From Tetragonia tetragonoides (Eukaryota > Streptophyta > Magnoliopsida > Caryophyllales > Aizoaceae): a DNA stretch of 64,000 nucleotides. Positions 11,046-22,471 of this stretch are shown here, one piece after another. Position numbers and translations under genes: made by a program. The stretch is from positions 2,894,001 to 2,958,000 of the forward strand of contig CM076150.1 of the NCBI GenBank assembly GCA_038025085.1, given 5' to 3'. The notes beneath the pieces are model-generated. The model was given only the letters and a program-made list of their open reading frames with translations, was not told the DNA's origin and ran no database searches. Positions within the stretch are counted from its first letter, which is position 1; each line of letters begins with the position of its first letter.

Positions 11046-11780
11046 CTTGTTTTTTATATATAGTTTGGATTTTTTCTCTCAATTTTTGTTTGCTTTTTTC
11101 TTCTTCTTTTGTTTGAAAACCTGCACCTTATTAGTGTATGCTGATATAAGAGAGAGAAGAGCGAGAAATAGAAAGCCCAAAACGAGAGAGATAATGGGAC
11201 AAAGAAAACAATAAGATCGGGGAAAGGGAACGCTTTCGTGGAGATTTCACGGCTATAGGTATGTATCATTCAATTGGGTTTAAAACTTTCAATTACTCTT
11301 AGTTTCATTTAGTAAGTTTTGAAGCTCATTTTTAATCATACGAAACACTTCAATTATCTTCATTTTAACATCTGATCGAGCGCAATATCCATAGAAACGA
11401 TAATTGTTTATACCAATTGTATTACTATTTTTAGGAGGGAGAATAGAGAATAATGCTTCAGCTTGCGTGGATACCAAGCATTACTACCAGTACGTATGTG
11501 AATAATGGATGCGAATAATCTCACATTTGGGAGGTCGTACAAAAATAATCTCACAAATGACTTTAGCCCAAGATAATCCCAAACATTAACGGCATTGACG
11601 CGGGTGGATTAAATGAAGACGAAGATAAAATTCCCTTAACTTCTGTATATTCACCACTCACCCTTCTCTCTCCTCTTTATTACCGTCACTAATGGCAAAA
11701 GGCGGAGCTCGATGGCGGCGAAAATCGAGTTCGACGACGGCCATATGTCCACATAAGCCGATTAAACGCAAGTGCACTAC
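11046..11780. other. Intergenic, no gene recognised
   Basis: AT-rich DNA without a coding frame that I can support and without clear repeat boundaries. Confidence 0.45.
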
Positions 11781-11789
11781 TAAGAACTA

Positions 11790-12549
11790 GGGGTGAAACT
11801 TATTCGGATTAAATCCAAAATCCAATCCAATCCAATCCAATCCAATCCAAATTAGGGAACTCGGATTGGACTTTTTGGATTTCGGATTGGATTTGGACTC
11901 AAAAAATATATTTTTTGGATTTTCAAATTGGATTCGGACTCACCTTTTGGAGTTCAATAATCCAATCCAATCCAATCCAAATTAGATATAAATTAATAAA
12001 TAAAAAGACATATAATCCAAAAATAATACTAGCCCAAAATAAATAGTATAAACTACAAATTAAAATCTAAGGGATTGAAGGCAACAATAAAATGCATACA
12101 TAAATTAAGAGAGAAAGATCATTTCAGACAACTCACTCAAGTCACGCCTGAGCAGCCACACGTCCACATGCTATCTCTTTACACATTTGTCTTCTCCATG
12201 TAGACAAAGCGGAGATTACCGAACACCTTTGAAACTACATACTTTGCATTTTTTTATAATGAATATTATAGACTTGTAGTTGACTTCGACGTTTGAATTA
12301 TTATCTTATCATGAACTTTTTTTAAGTAATGGACATTGTTGTAGAAAAGGTAAAGAGTCGGGAAAAAAATTGGATTTTTCGGATCGGATTGGATTACGGA
12401 AAATAATTCGGATTGGATTCGGACTCAAAAATCAAAGTCCAAAATTAGTTTGGATTGGATTGAACTCAAAATTTCGAGTCCAAATTTTTTTAGATTGAAT
12501 TTGAACTAGGCCATAATCCAATGCAAAGTCCAAACTTTCACCCGTACAG
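11790..12549. mobile_element. Non-autonomous DNA transposon built from 'GGATTGGATTCGGA' motifs
   Basis: The left end is GGGGTGAAACTT and the right end TTTCACCCGTACAG, giving inverted termini of about 9-10 bases. Direct repeats TAAGAACTA occur at 11781-11789 and 12550-12558 and fit a target duplication (hAT or Mutator size, depending on exactly where the ends are placed). The ends consist of CCAATCCAAT on one side and its complement style on the other; the middle is AT-rich and non-coding. A truncated relative is at 1591-1735. Confidence 0.7.
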
Positions 12550-12558
12550 TAAGAACTA

Positions 12559-13570
12559 CTCCCTTTCCTGACCAATTACTTACTCCAATTAATTAGTAAG
12601 AATTACTCCAGTTCATGGCTAGTTTTTTGGTAATCCCCATCTCATGGCTATTTAGTAACTTACTCCATTACACCAATGAATTAGACTTCAACCCAACAAC
12701 TCAGTACTACAAAAAAGTTTGTGGGACTGCAACAGAATTACAGAAAGTTCAGTTTCCTCACTACTTTTCTCAGTCCTATTGCACTCCCACCCTAACCCCA
12801 GCGAAACCAAACCGCCTGGCCATTACAAAACCATCAGCGCCATGCTGCCATTGGCAATTTGAATTTGAACTCCTCTAATTTCTCTCTCTGTGAAGATTGA
12901 ACAAGCGTATTGAAGAATTCAAGGAGGCATTTTTTAGGTAAATATTCTTTCTTTACTTATTTATTATTTATTTGTTTGGAGATGTTCAATGCCCTATTGA
13001 AAAGGATGGTGTTCAATGCCTTATTGTTTTTAATTACCAGATTACAGATCGTAAATATTTGATTTTGGGTGTTTTTGGTGATGAATTAACTTGATTGATC
13101 ATAAAAGGGACTTTGTTGAAGTTCTTGTTAGGGACAACAGAGGGTTTTTCTTATTTTAAATTTGCAGCTCACTTGGGGTGTCCTTGGTGTTAAGCTAGAT
13201 TTAATCATAATTCTTTTTTGAGTTCCTGAATTGTTTGTATATTGAATAAATTGATCTCACGATTAATAGTTTGCAGCAGCTTTGTTAAAATAGCAATATA
13301 CTCTATTAATGTTATTGTCTAATTTGGGACTGAATGTTGCTTCTATGCTTATAATTTGACTTTTGTGGGTATGGAGGACTTGTTGGTTGTGCTCTAATTT
13401 GATGGTTATATAGTACTACATTTGGTAAATAGCTAAGCAGGTAATGATATGGTAGACTCGAACAGTGACCCAAATAAATTGTGGGGGAACTCGAACTCGA
13501 ACTCGAACTATGAAGTAAATTGGGTCAGAAAGTCTAATATTATTTCATCTACTTACTGATACATCCCACC
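12559..13570. other. Intergenic, no gene recognised
   Basis: No supported coding frame. A short TCGAAC repeat occurs at about 13492-13508. The 87-codon frame near 12615 has no recognisable features. Confidence 0.45.
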
Positions 13571-13779
13571 CTTATGGCCTTATTCTTACATGTCTTGGGG
13601 GATGTCTTGGGGGTGAAGCTTGTGGAGGAAGTTCAAGTTCACAACGATGAAAATGCTGGTTTGTTGGAATGATTATCCTTTGCCTTTGGTTTAAAACGAT
13701 CAAATGGACCCAAGCCTCTTCTGTGTCCTGCAAGCTTGTATCATATTTCAGAGAATGAAAACTGATGATATTTGAAAAA

Positions 13780-14033
13780 CACACTTCAAGACATACCTTT
13801 CTTGTTCCTAACCTAACTCACGGAGGAAGTTTTTCAACCATAGCATTTCCTTGCATGCTTCTGTGACTGCCAAGATATAGCCCCCCCGGAGTCAAAACTC
13901 CAAAAGTGTGTCGCACTTTCCACAATGGAGGCAAAGTACATCGCAACCACAGAAGCATGCAAGGAAATGCTATGGTTGAAAAACTTCCTCCGTGAGTTAG
14001 TTTAGGAACAAGAAAGGTATGTCTTGAAGTGTG
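13780..14033. repeat. 86-bp inverted duplication within the copia fragment
   Basis: The left arm 13780-13865 is the reverse complement of 13948-14033, matching at 85 of 86 positions by eye, with an 82-base spacer. One arm is coding-strand RNase H sequence of the copia fragment. RNA from either strand would form a long hairpin. Confidence 0.9.
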
Positions 14034-14276
14034 ATAATCAGAGTGCAATAGACTTAGCCAAAAATGCAACCTTTCACTCTCGTACCAAACATATAGATGT
14101 TCGATACCATGGATACGAGATATGTTAGAAGAAAAGTTGTTGCAATTAGACAAGGTACACACCGATGAAAATTGGTCGGACACAATGACCAAGGTGATAC
14201 TTACCAGGTTATACGATGATTGTTGCAAAGATGTGGGTGTGGTGGAGCCCCCAAATTAAGTCACGAAGCGGGAGAA
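13865..14276 (+). pseudogene. Copia retrotransposon fragment: end of RNase H
   Basis: Translates in one frame, with an in-frame TAG near 14005, to the C-terminal copia RNase H region: T-M-E-A-K-Y-I-A-T-T-E-A, then C-D-N-Q-S-A-I, then R-T-K-H-I-D-V. A purine-rich tract (GAAGCGGGAGAA, ending 14276) follows directly before an LTR, as the polypurine tract should. Protease, integrase and reverse transcriptase of this element are missing. The 5' part of the fragment has been duplicated in inverted orientation. Confidence 0.85.
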
Positions 14277-14834
14277 TGTTGGGGGTCCCTCCTTAATTGG
14301 TGGGTCACAACAATAATAAAAATAAAAATAAAATGCTGGAGCTGCATCAGTTTTACAAATGCATGGTGTTACAAGTTCAAACTCCCTTTGCTAATTATTC
14401 ATATGGCATTCCACCATGTTCTCCGAGAGTTTTGCAAGAAATGAAGGTGAAACACTAATTGCCATAATAAAACATTGTCCACATTTATCATTAGTGCGGA
14501 GAGACCATTATAAATAATGGGAATCAGAGAAAGTTTGATATATAGAGAAAATCCACAAGAGACAAACTGTGAGAGAAATCCATCCTTTGTGGGTGAGCTC
14601 ATTTGAGAGAGATCCTCTAGTTTTTACTGGAGATGACTTTTTTGTAATCCTACTATATTATAGTGGAAGTTTTTTTGGACTCTAAGTCCTGTGTTTTTTA
14701 TCTTCGTTTTTGGAGGGTTTTCCACGTAAAAATTCGGTGCCCTCATCTATTTATATTTCCGCATAATTTATTTAAGCCCATTTTAGTTACAACAAGGGGG
14801 AAAGTTATTCCGCAAATTATCCGTTTTTCCAACA
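14277..14834 (+). mobile_element. Copia 3' LTR
   Basis: Starts TGTTGGGGG right after the polypurine tract and ends CCAACA at 14834, giving the TG...CA ends and the short inverted terminal repeat of Ty1-copia LTRs. The segment GGAGGGTTTTCCACGTAAA near 14713 recurs in the LTR ending at 63505 and, reversed, in the solo LTR at 50.4-51.1 kb, so the LTRs are related. Confidence 0.82.
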
Positions 14835-16247
14835 ATTAGTGCCTATACCTAGACATGTACAACCCATCTCGTGCAAATGGGTGTACAAACTGAAGACTAA
14901 GCCAGATGGTTCGATCGAGAGATATTAAGCAAGACTAGTGGCTAGAAAATTTTTTCAACAAAATGGGATAGACTATGATGAGACATTTAGTCCAGTGGCA
15001 AAAATTACGGAAGTAAGACTGTTGATGGCGTTAGCAACAAATAAGCCATGAAAGCTATGACAAACAGTTGTTAAAAATGTTTTTAACATGGGGAGTTAGA
15101 TCGAGACATTTATATGGAACAACCAAGAGGGTTTGAGAGTCATTCTTACCCTAAGTATGTGTGCAAGTTGAAGAAGGCTTTGTCTGGCTTCAGGCAAGCA
15201 CCAAGTGGATGGTAAGAGTTTCTACTAAGGAATGGTTATTTTATGGCACCGTCTGATTCGAGTTAATTTCTGAAAGCTCAAGATGGGAAATCTAGCTATT
15301 GTGCTAGTATATGTGGATGATCTTATCATCATAGGAGATGCTAAAAGGGAAGTGCAACATATAAGGGCTAATCTGTGTGTTCGATTCCAAATCGAAAGAG
15401 CTTAGAGAATTGAAACATTTTCTTGGCTTAGAGGTGGAATGAACGATTGAAGGATTATTTTTGTATCAACATAAGTATTCCAAATATTAGTTACAAAAAT
15501 ATGGAATGGTTGATTGTGAGCCCATCAACGCCTATTGAACCAAATGCAAGAGAAGGCAAAGATTTGGCAGATGCAACAATGTATGGACAACTTGTGGGAA
15601 GTTTGATATACTTGACCTTGAAATTTCCTGATATAGGATATGCAGTTTGGGTTGTTAGTAGATATATGAAGAACCCCAAGAAAAATCACTTAGAGGCGGT
15701 GAGAAGAATCCTACGATATGTGACTATGGAGTTTTTTCAAAGAAAGGAGCATGTGAGTTAATGGGTTTTTGTGATGCAGATTATGCTGGTGATCATGAAA
15801 CGAAACCATCAACAATAGGTTATGTATTTGTCTTGGTTTGAGTGCTATATCACGGTGTAGTAAAAGACAACCTACTATGTCATTATTAGGTACAGAGGCC
15901 GAATATAGAGCAACAGCGATGGCAGCTCAAAAATGTGCATGGTTGACTCAGTTACTGAAAGATCTTCACCAACCTATAAATTATGATGTGAAGTTGTATT
16001 GTGACAATCAGTCAGCAATCAGGCTGAAAATCCAGTGTTTCATGCAAGGACTAACATGTGCAAGTCCAATACCGTTTTGTCCGAGAGAAAGTACTTCAAG
16101 GAGAAATAGAGATGAAATATATCAAAAGTGAAGACCATTGCTGGTATCTTCACCAAAGGTCTCAAGGTTGGAAAGTTTGAAGAATTCCGCGAGAAGCTCG
16201 GGATAATTTCTAGTGAAACACTCAGATAAGTTGTCGTTGAGGGGGAG
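14835..16247 (+). pseudogene. Second, degenerate copia fragment: reverse transcriptase and RNase H
   Basis: Starts abruptly inside the copia polymerase. Recognisable pieces in order are K-W-V-Y-K-L-K-T-K-P-D-G (about 14880), F-S-P-V-A-K (about 14990), the catalytic Y-V-D-D-L-I-I-I-G box (about 15308-15334) and RNase H (G-T-E-A-E-Y-R-A at about 15890, C-D-N-Q-S-A-I at about 16000). Many stops and frameshifts break it. It ends at a polypurine tract GAGGGGGAG (to 16247) followed by an LTR. It lies directly against the LTR of the previous element with no visible duplication, so the order of insertion is unclear. Confidence 0.85.
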
Positions 16248-16490
16248 TGTCAATCTTAGAAAATAGGATAATGATAATAGCAAAACTAAAGAACTAGTGT
16301 GAGGAAACATTTTGTTATTTAGCAACTTTGATATGTTCACAAATTACAAAGATTGTTGATTGTGGCATATATGTGCTCACAAAAATTATATATACCGAAT
16401 TGCTTAATGTAAAACTAAGTAGAAATAAGAGAGAATATCAAATTTAGAATGTTTCTTTTGACATTAAATTCTTGTCATTTATTTTCTACA
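16248..16490 (+). mobile_element. Short copia LTR of the second element
   Basis: Begins TGTCAATCTTAG immediately after the polypurine tract. A CA terminus fits at 16489-16490 (TTTTCTACA), giving about 243 bp. The right end is inferred because no 5' LTR is present for comparison. Confidence 0.55.
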
Positions 16491-16785
16491 TCAAATGGCT
16501 GAATCTGCATCTCTAGATGTTAAAAGCTCTATCCTTGGTATTGCTATCTTAAGGAAGTGCTATTGTTTTGCTTGTTTAGTTGCCCTTGCTGTCCCTTCAG
16601 GGGCTTTTTGTTACTAATTTCGATAAATTATGTTGTGAACTTGGATTAAGATGGAAGAGAAATGAAAGAAAAGGGTGACATTTATTTTTTACACCTTAAG
16701 CAGTGAGCTACCCTATAGGGAAAAATATCTTACCACTTTGTTTCATTTGAAAATTTTTTAAATGGAAATTTTAATATGTTTTATG
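16491..16785. other. Intergenic, no gene recognised
   Basis: AT-rich sequence between the copia LTR and the hAT-like element; its last eight bases (16778-16785, GTTTTATG) are the left copy of that element's target duplication. Confidence 0.5.
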
Positions 16786-18125
16786 CTTGGTTTTTAAAAG
16801 TGCGCCTGAGGCGCGCTTAAGCGCGAGGCGACCTCAGGCGCGTAGAAAACCGCCTCAGCCAGCCAAAGCGGAGCGATTTACAAGAGGCGACCAAAAAGCG
16901 CGCTTTTTGGTCGCCTCAAGGCGAAGCGCGCCTCAGCCAGAAGCGGCCGCTTCCTGGCGTGAGGCGCACATCATGTGCCCAGCTAAAAAAAAAGAAAAAA
17001 AAAAGCACGTGACAGCAGATCCAGATTAAAACGAAGAAAACGAAGAGAGAGAAAGAGAAGACGAAGAAAACGAAGAAAGAGAAAACGAAGAAAACGAAGA
17101 GAGAGAAAGAGAAGAAAACCCTAGCTTCTCTCCGGCGACTCTCCGGCGACTCCACTGCTGTCCACTGCTGTCCTCAGATTCTTTCCATAAATCAACCCAA
17201 TCAAAAAATTTGAGAACAAATCGAGACCCAAATTCAATTTAGGGTTTGATCTCAAAACCCTAGAACCTAGATCTGCGAATTGAAGAGCTGAGAGAAGAAG
17301 TTAAGAATGAAAGGTTAGGGCTTGTGATCGACTTGGAGAGGCGAGCCCCTCGGCACGATCACGGCGTGAGGTGCTCGGCTGCCGGCTGCCGGAGATCTCT
17401 CTTCGTTCTTCTCTGTCTTCGTCTTCTCTCTCTTCTCTCTTCGTCTTCTCTCTCTTCGTTCTTCTCTGTCTTCGTCTTCTCTCTCTTCTCTCTTCTCTCT
17501 CTTCGTTCTTCTCTCTCCTGGGCCAGTACTAGTCAACTATGGAGTATTTATATTGACCATTAAGTTTATTGACCCACAACTTATTGACCCACAACTTATT
17601 ATTACTTTTCCCTCTTAAAATTTATAAATTGTCACTACCATTTATTAAAAAACACATTTTTTGGTTTCCTTTTTAAGGAATATATTCAGAAAGTTAAATA
17701 AAATTTTAAAAAATGTTTTTTTAAGTAGAAAATATTATGTAAAAATATAGTTAAAAATTAAAATATTTATTTAAAGATGTTCGCTTCGCATACGTGCAGT
17801 AATACCAAATACCCATATCGTATTACTGTTAAACACTTAAATCTGTGCTCCTACACCATCAAATGACTCACATATTTTAATTTTTATAATTTATGTCTAT
17901 TTCTTATATTAAATTTGTAGAATAAATATAAAATAAATGATAAAAGTTATTTAAAATGTGTTTTGTGAAGAAAAAAATGTGTAAAAATTAATTTATAAAT
18001 TATAAAATTTATTTAAATAAAAATGCGCCTCGCATACGTGAGGCGTGCGCTTTCGCTTCGCGCTTCTCGCCTCGTCGCTTCGGCCCCCTTGCGCCTCGGT
18101 GCGCCTCGCGCTTTTTAAAACCAAG
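16786..18125. mobile_element. GC-capped non-autonomous hAT-like element, 1.34 kb
   Basis: Termini are CTTGGTTTTTAAAAGTGCGCC and its inverted partner ending CTTTTTAAAACCAAG. A perfect 8-bp duplication GTTTTATG flanks it (16778-16785 and 18126-18133). The outer approximately 150 bases on each side are rich in GCGCCTCAGGCGCG motifs, while the interior is AT-rich. Two oppositely oriented purine/pyrimidine tracts (GAAGA-rich 17032-17115, CTTCT-rich 17397-17520) could pair. The open frames inside are low-complexity; no transposase is encoded. Confidence 0.88.
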
Positions 18126-18133
18126 GTTTTATG

Positions 18134-19360
18134 GAACCAGTGGTGTCTTTTTGGAAGCCAGTGGTGTCTAGAGTGGCTAAGCGGGTAGATGGCTGGAAGG
18201 GAGTCTATTTTTCCCTGGAGAGGAGAATTACTATTCTTCCGTCTTGTTTAGCTAGTATTCCTATTTACTACCGCTCTCTGTTCAAGATCCCTGTTAGTAT
18301 TGCTACTAGGATTGAGAGGATTATGAGGGATTTCCTCTGGTCTGGAGCGGGGGGGGGGGGAGGGTAGGAGAGATCACCTGGTTAGCTGGGACCGTGTTTG
18401 CAGGCGGAAAACGGAAGGGGGGCTGGGTTTCGGTAGATTGGTGTCCAAGAATATTTCGCTAGTGGGTATGTGGTTGTGGCGGTTTTCCGTGGAGTTTGAT
18501 TCCCTCTGGCACCGAGTAATCAGGAGCAAGTACGGTCTTATGTGCAACGGGTGGGACGCTCATGCTGGCTCCAACGTATCTCATGCTTGCCCTTGGAAGT
18601 TCATTTCCGGGTATCGTCTCTTTTCTTTCCACTAGTCAGGTACAATGTGGGTAATGGACTACGGTTCGGCTCTGGGAGAATGTGTGGAAGGGAGATCTCC
18701 CTTTCTCTTCCACATATCCCCGGGTTTTTCGGTTGTCCACACTACATGGGGCCCCTGTGGCTGCATTCTACTCAGTGGGACTTACATTTACACGTGGCAC
18801 CGCATGATAGGGAGAAGGAGGAGCTTGTTTCCCTCCTGAGTGTTCTTAACTCTACTCTCATCGTCCCTAGGGATGATTCTAGGACTTGGACGGGGGATCC
18901 TTCTGGGATCTTCTCTTGCAAGTCGGCAAGTCCTTCCTCTTTCATATTAGCCTTCCCTCTCATTTTCCTCATTTTCCCTTATCTACTTACATTTGGAAGT
19001 CTAAGGTTCCATTGAAGGTACGCGCTTTTGTGTGGACTTTGGTGCTTGGTAGGGTGAACACTTGTGACATGCTGCAGCGTAGGAGACCTAGCTGGTCCCT
19101 TTCACCGGGATTTTGTGTGATGTGTCGGCATAGTGGGGAGGATTGCCTGCACTTGTTTGTGCAATGTGATTTTGCGCGGAGTCTATGGGATAGATTGTTG
19201 TGTGGGGAGAGTGTTGTGTGCCCATCCACGGTGGGCGGATTCTTACAGTTACGATTTGCTGCGATGAGGAGTAAGGAGGGGAGATTATTGTGGCGATGTG
19301 CTTGTATGGCACTACTTTGGTGTGTTTGGTTGGAGAAGGACGTCCAGGCCAGTGTCACAT
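18134..19360 (+). pseudogene. LINE relic: C-terminal reverse transcriptase and zf-RVT
   Basis: Shifting frames translate to the distal part of a plant L1-type polymerase. It opens with V-S-F-W-K-P-V and I-E-R-I-M-R-D-F-L-W-S-G and ends with a zinc-binding region (V-P-L-K-V-R-A-F-V-W, C-x-x-C-x(6)-C-L-H-L-F-V-Q-C). A G run at about 18349-18360 shifts the frame, and later stops and shifts add to the decay. The start coincides with the right edge of the hAT-like element. The endonuclease and catalytic reverse transcriptase core are missing. A related relic lies inverted in the TAF9 intron. Confidence 0.82.
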
Positions 19361-19963
19361 GGTACGACGTACGTTTTGTTACACAGAATGGGTACAGGAA
19401 CCTAATTCCCTGCCTAAGTTGTGCATTGCACTAGGAAGAAGTTCAGCGAATTGTGTTCCCGGTACGCGGAACGCCAATTCGGGAATGCAATTTGCAGGTG
19501 GTTTCAGCAAGTTATGTGATACTGTGCAGGGCAAAGGAGGAATTCCAGAGTTCCTATTAATGCCTTCTGTCAGAGCTTCTAGGACACAGAAGTTGAAACT
19601 TGGTCGAAACCCTTGTTTTTAGACAAAATGATCGATATTTTAAAGGCCCAAAATGAATATCTAGACCCCTAGAAACAGAAGCTCAAATTTGGATTTGTAA
19701 TGTAGTGAGTGAGGTTCTTATGGTTATTATGTTTATAATATCCGTTTCTCAACTGTTTTGTGCTTTTCAGATGCGGGTATGTCCGTACATGTACAGATTG
19801 ATTTGTCATTGTTTCATGATTCCAGAGTGGCTAACTCTGCAACGTCACGCCTGCTATATGATTGTGAGCTTTCAATGTATACTTCAATATTTATTTTTTA
19901 TTACTCACTGAATTGTTCTATGGTTTCCCTGATTGGATGGATACTGCAGGTTAAAAGAGGGTA
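19361..19963 (+). promoter_or_regulatory. TAF9 upstream region and probable 5' leader
   Basis: No coding frame is supported. A TACTGCAG acceptor at 19942-19949, 14 bases before the ATG, suggests an intron in the 5' UTR. A candidate donor (GCAG followed by GTGGTT) sits near 19496, but the first exon is a guess. The LINE relic ends just upstream, so the promoter is squeezed against transposon DNA or partly made of it. Confidence 0.4.
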
Positions 19964-22333
19964 ATGGCTATGGCTGAGGGAGAGGAAGACTTACCACGGG
20001 ATGCCAAGATTGTGAAATCATTGTTGAAATCTATGGGTGTTCAAGAGTACGAACCGCGTGTTGTGCACCAGTTTCTGGAGCTTTGGTATCGATATGTCGT
20101 TGATGTCTTGACGGATGCGCAAGTCTACTCGGAGCATGCTGGTAATGCCACAATTGACTGTGATGATATTAAGCTTGCAATCCAATCAAAAGTGAATTCC
20201 AGCTTCACTCAACCTCCTCCTCGAGAGGTACCTTTTGCCTGTCACTTTCTTCATATCTTCGGCTATTTTCATTTGTCAATGAAATCAACAAATGCATTAT
20301 AATTCTTTGTTCATGTTAGTGTGAAACTTGTTTGCCGTTGTATTTCTTTTAAGATAAATAAAAAAAATATTGTTCTAATGATGCCACAAGAAAAATAGCT
20401 CAAAGAAGATAAGATGTTCTATCAATATAGCATGTCTTGTGTGGAATTAGTCAACGGTAGACAAGGCACATTAGTGCAAGTATTTTGGGAAATGGAGGAC
20501 TTTTTTCAAAAGAGTTAGTCTCTTGGTCCACCATGGACTAAGTCCACACAAGTTTTTGCGCTCGCAAATAGTTAGAATCACATATAAGTAGCTTTTGCAA
20601 GCCCCTCCAGCCCGAGTGAAAACCTTGGCATTTCTGTCCAAAGTAACGTATTCACCGCATAATACAAGAATTGCATTATGCCATAATAGGTTCTTCTCCT
20701 TGTTCCACACAAAGACCGCAACTCATATCTGCAGTAATTTCAACACAGTTGATGCATGATCGTCATACCAAAGACCCAACATTCACCCGGATGTCCAAAA
20801 GGCTAACACCAAGGGTACCGTGCCATATCACAATGAAGAAATATGTGCACAAATATGTGCAGAAGTCTCATTGCTAGCACGATAAAGCATACACATGTCC
20901 TGTAAAATAAATATCCTTGGCCTTCTCCTCTGAAAGAAATCATTAGTGTTGATTCTTCCCAATACCAAGGTCCATACAGTAGCTCTCACCTTCAATGCAA
21001 CCTTTGCCTTCCAGAGGAAAGTGGAGATAGGGAAAGGGGAATATCAGGTGCCCTAAGGCTTGTCAGGATAGATTTGGAGGAGAACAAGCCTAAGGCATCA
21101 ACCTTCAGTATCTTTACTGCCAGTAAAACAAACAGAGTCCAGACTCCAGAAGTCCAAACAAAGAACTTAGCTTTTTCATCTCTTATAGCCAGTAAAACAA
21201 ACAGAGAGCACAATAATTAGTTGTACTGAGATAAAACACAGAAACTTGGGCCTGATGTAAATCTGACCACTGAATAGACGCCGAAATGTAGTGCAGACGG
21301 CTCCTCCTGTATCCATGTGTCCTCCAAGAATCCGATCCGAGCACCATGTATATCCTATTTGCGTGCTTCATTTTCTGTTGATTTACTCTTTACTCATAAT
21401 TCATAAAAGCCTTTGAGATGTACAGGGCACTATTTAGGGTCGGGAATCTTTGTTAAGTTGTCTATAGATTGTACAGGATGATATCAAATAATAACTGGTG
21501 CTCAGACATGTTCATTTGTCATTATTTGCTGATACATCCTGTAAGTCAAATAACAGGAATCATTATTTGAAAATTAAACCTGAATTGGTAGCAGATTTTT
21601 TCTAGGGCTCACTAGATAGAGTGCCCTTAGGGCCACTGGAGGTTTTCCTGGATGTTATCTCCCGGGCCATGGGATTAGTCGGGCAAAGCTCGGACATCCA
21701 CATCCTCTTAAAAACATAAACATTTAGAAGTCATTTTAAAAATTCAAAGTTTTCACTACTTTAATTTGCTTAGTGAATTTGAAATTATGAGTTGATTTTT
21801 GTGCTTCCTGGACCTGCCTCACATCCTGTTAATCTCTTCATACCTATGCATCTGACCAACTGTAATCAGTTTTCTTTCGGGATCAGAGTCTGGATGCTTT
21901 GATCTTCGTTCTGTCCCCTACTTACTTTGGAGAACCAAAGTAACAATTTACCTTCTCTCTTTATTTGCTGGTACTTGAAGGCTTGCATATTTTGATCTTA
22001 GGCATATTTTTCATGTTTCAGCATATGACAACAGCTCTGAGATTTTTACTGCTTGATCAGGTCCTACTGGAGCTGGCTAGAAATAGGAATAAAACCCCTT
22101 TACCTAAGATTGCTGCAGGCCCTGGGATCCCCCTTCCACCTGAAGAAGACACACTGATTAGCCCTAACTACCAACTAGTGATACCAAAAAAGCAGCCTCC
22201 CCAAGCATCGGAAGAAACAGAGGAGGGAGAAGAGGCTGCTGGCCCTAGATCGTCTCAAGAGCCTAAGGCAGACATGCCGCAACACATTCCACGAAGGGTC
22301 TCTTTCCCTCTTGGAGCAAAGCGACCCAAATGA
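19964..22333 (+). CDS. TAF9: TAF9, TBP-associated factor 9 (TFIID and SAGA subunit)
   Basis: Two coding exons, 19964-20227 and 22061-22333, joined in phase 0 across a GT-AG intron (GAG then GTACC at the donor; TTGATCAG at the acceptor), give 178 residues. Residues about 12-80 form the TAF9 histone fold ([40 protein letters not shown]), which pairs with TAF6 in TFIID and SAGA to contact promoters and support RNA polymerase II transcription in the nucleus. The second exon carries the conserved RNKTPLPK and [10 protein letters not shown] stretches, an acidic linker and the C-terminal [12 protein letters not shown]. The length is near that of other plant TAF9 proteins. The frame has no lesions. 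LINE relics flank it and lie in its intron. Confidence 0.95.
20460..21020 (-). pseudogene. LINE relic (zf-RVT region) inside the TAF9 intron
   Basis: On the minus strand, from about 21020 down, the sequence encodes [23 protein letters not shown], then decayed zinc-finger residues, and later a W-H-N-A-I-L-V-L-C stretch. It closely parallels the plus-strand relic at about 18990-19360, so both come from the same LINE family. Stops and shifts break it. Confidence 0.72.
21605..21715 (+). repeat. SINE-like fragment
   Basis: The phrases 'ccactggaggttttcctgg' and 'gccatgggattagtcgggc' resemble the tRNA-unrelated body of a widespread class of plant SINEs. An A-rich stretch follows at 21709. No tRNA-like head or target duplication is visible, so only a 3' part is suggested. 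Confidence 0.4.
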
Positions 22334-22397
22334 CCTCCGCGGCTCTGCCCATAAGGAAACTCTTGGATCTTTAAAGCGCAGGTATTGCCTTTAGAAA

Positions 22398-22471
22398 GCG
22401 CAGGTAATGCCTTTAGAAAGCGCAGGTAATTGTTTGCGGAGAGTGCTGCTTTCTAAAGGGATTACCTGTGC
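22398..22471. repeat. Stem-loop with repeated arms in the TAF9 3' UTR or just beyond
   Basis: The 23-base arm 22398-22420 pairs with 22449-22471 at 21 of 23 positions around a 28-base loop. The left arm unit (TTTAGAAAGCGCAGGTAAT) is itself repeated up to three times in direct orientation across 22375-22430, so several alternative stems are possible. It begins about 65 bases after the TAF9 stop codon. An AATAAA follows at 22625-22630, which would place the structure inside the transcript. Confidence 0.75.

Larger units (their letters stand above)
20228..22060 (+). other. TAF9 intron (1833 bp)
   Basis: Bounded by a GT donor at 20228 and an AG acceptor at 22059-22060. It holds an inverted LINE relic (about 20460-21020) and a SINE-like piece (about 21605-21715); the rest is featureless AT-rich DNA. 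Confidence 0.85.

Noticed and set aside
13572..14228. Minus-strand frames across 13.6-14.2 kb
   Set aside because: They are antisense shadows of the copia RNase H fragment and its inverted copy.
17315..17563. Arg/Glu-rich and Ser/Leu-rich frames
   Set aside because: They arise from a CTTCT/GAAGA tract inside a non-autonomous hAT-like element.
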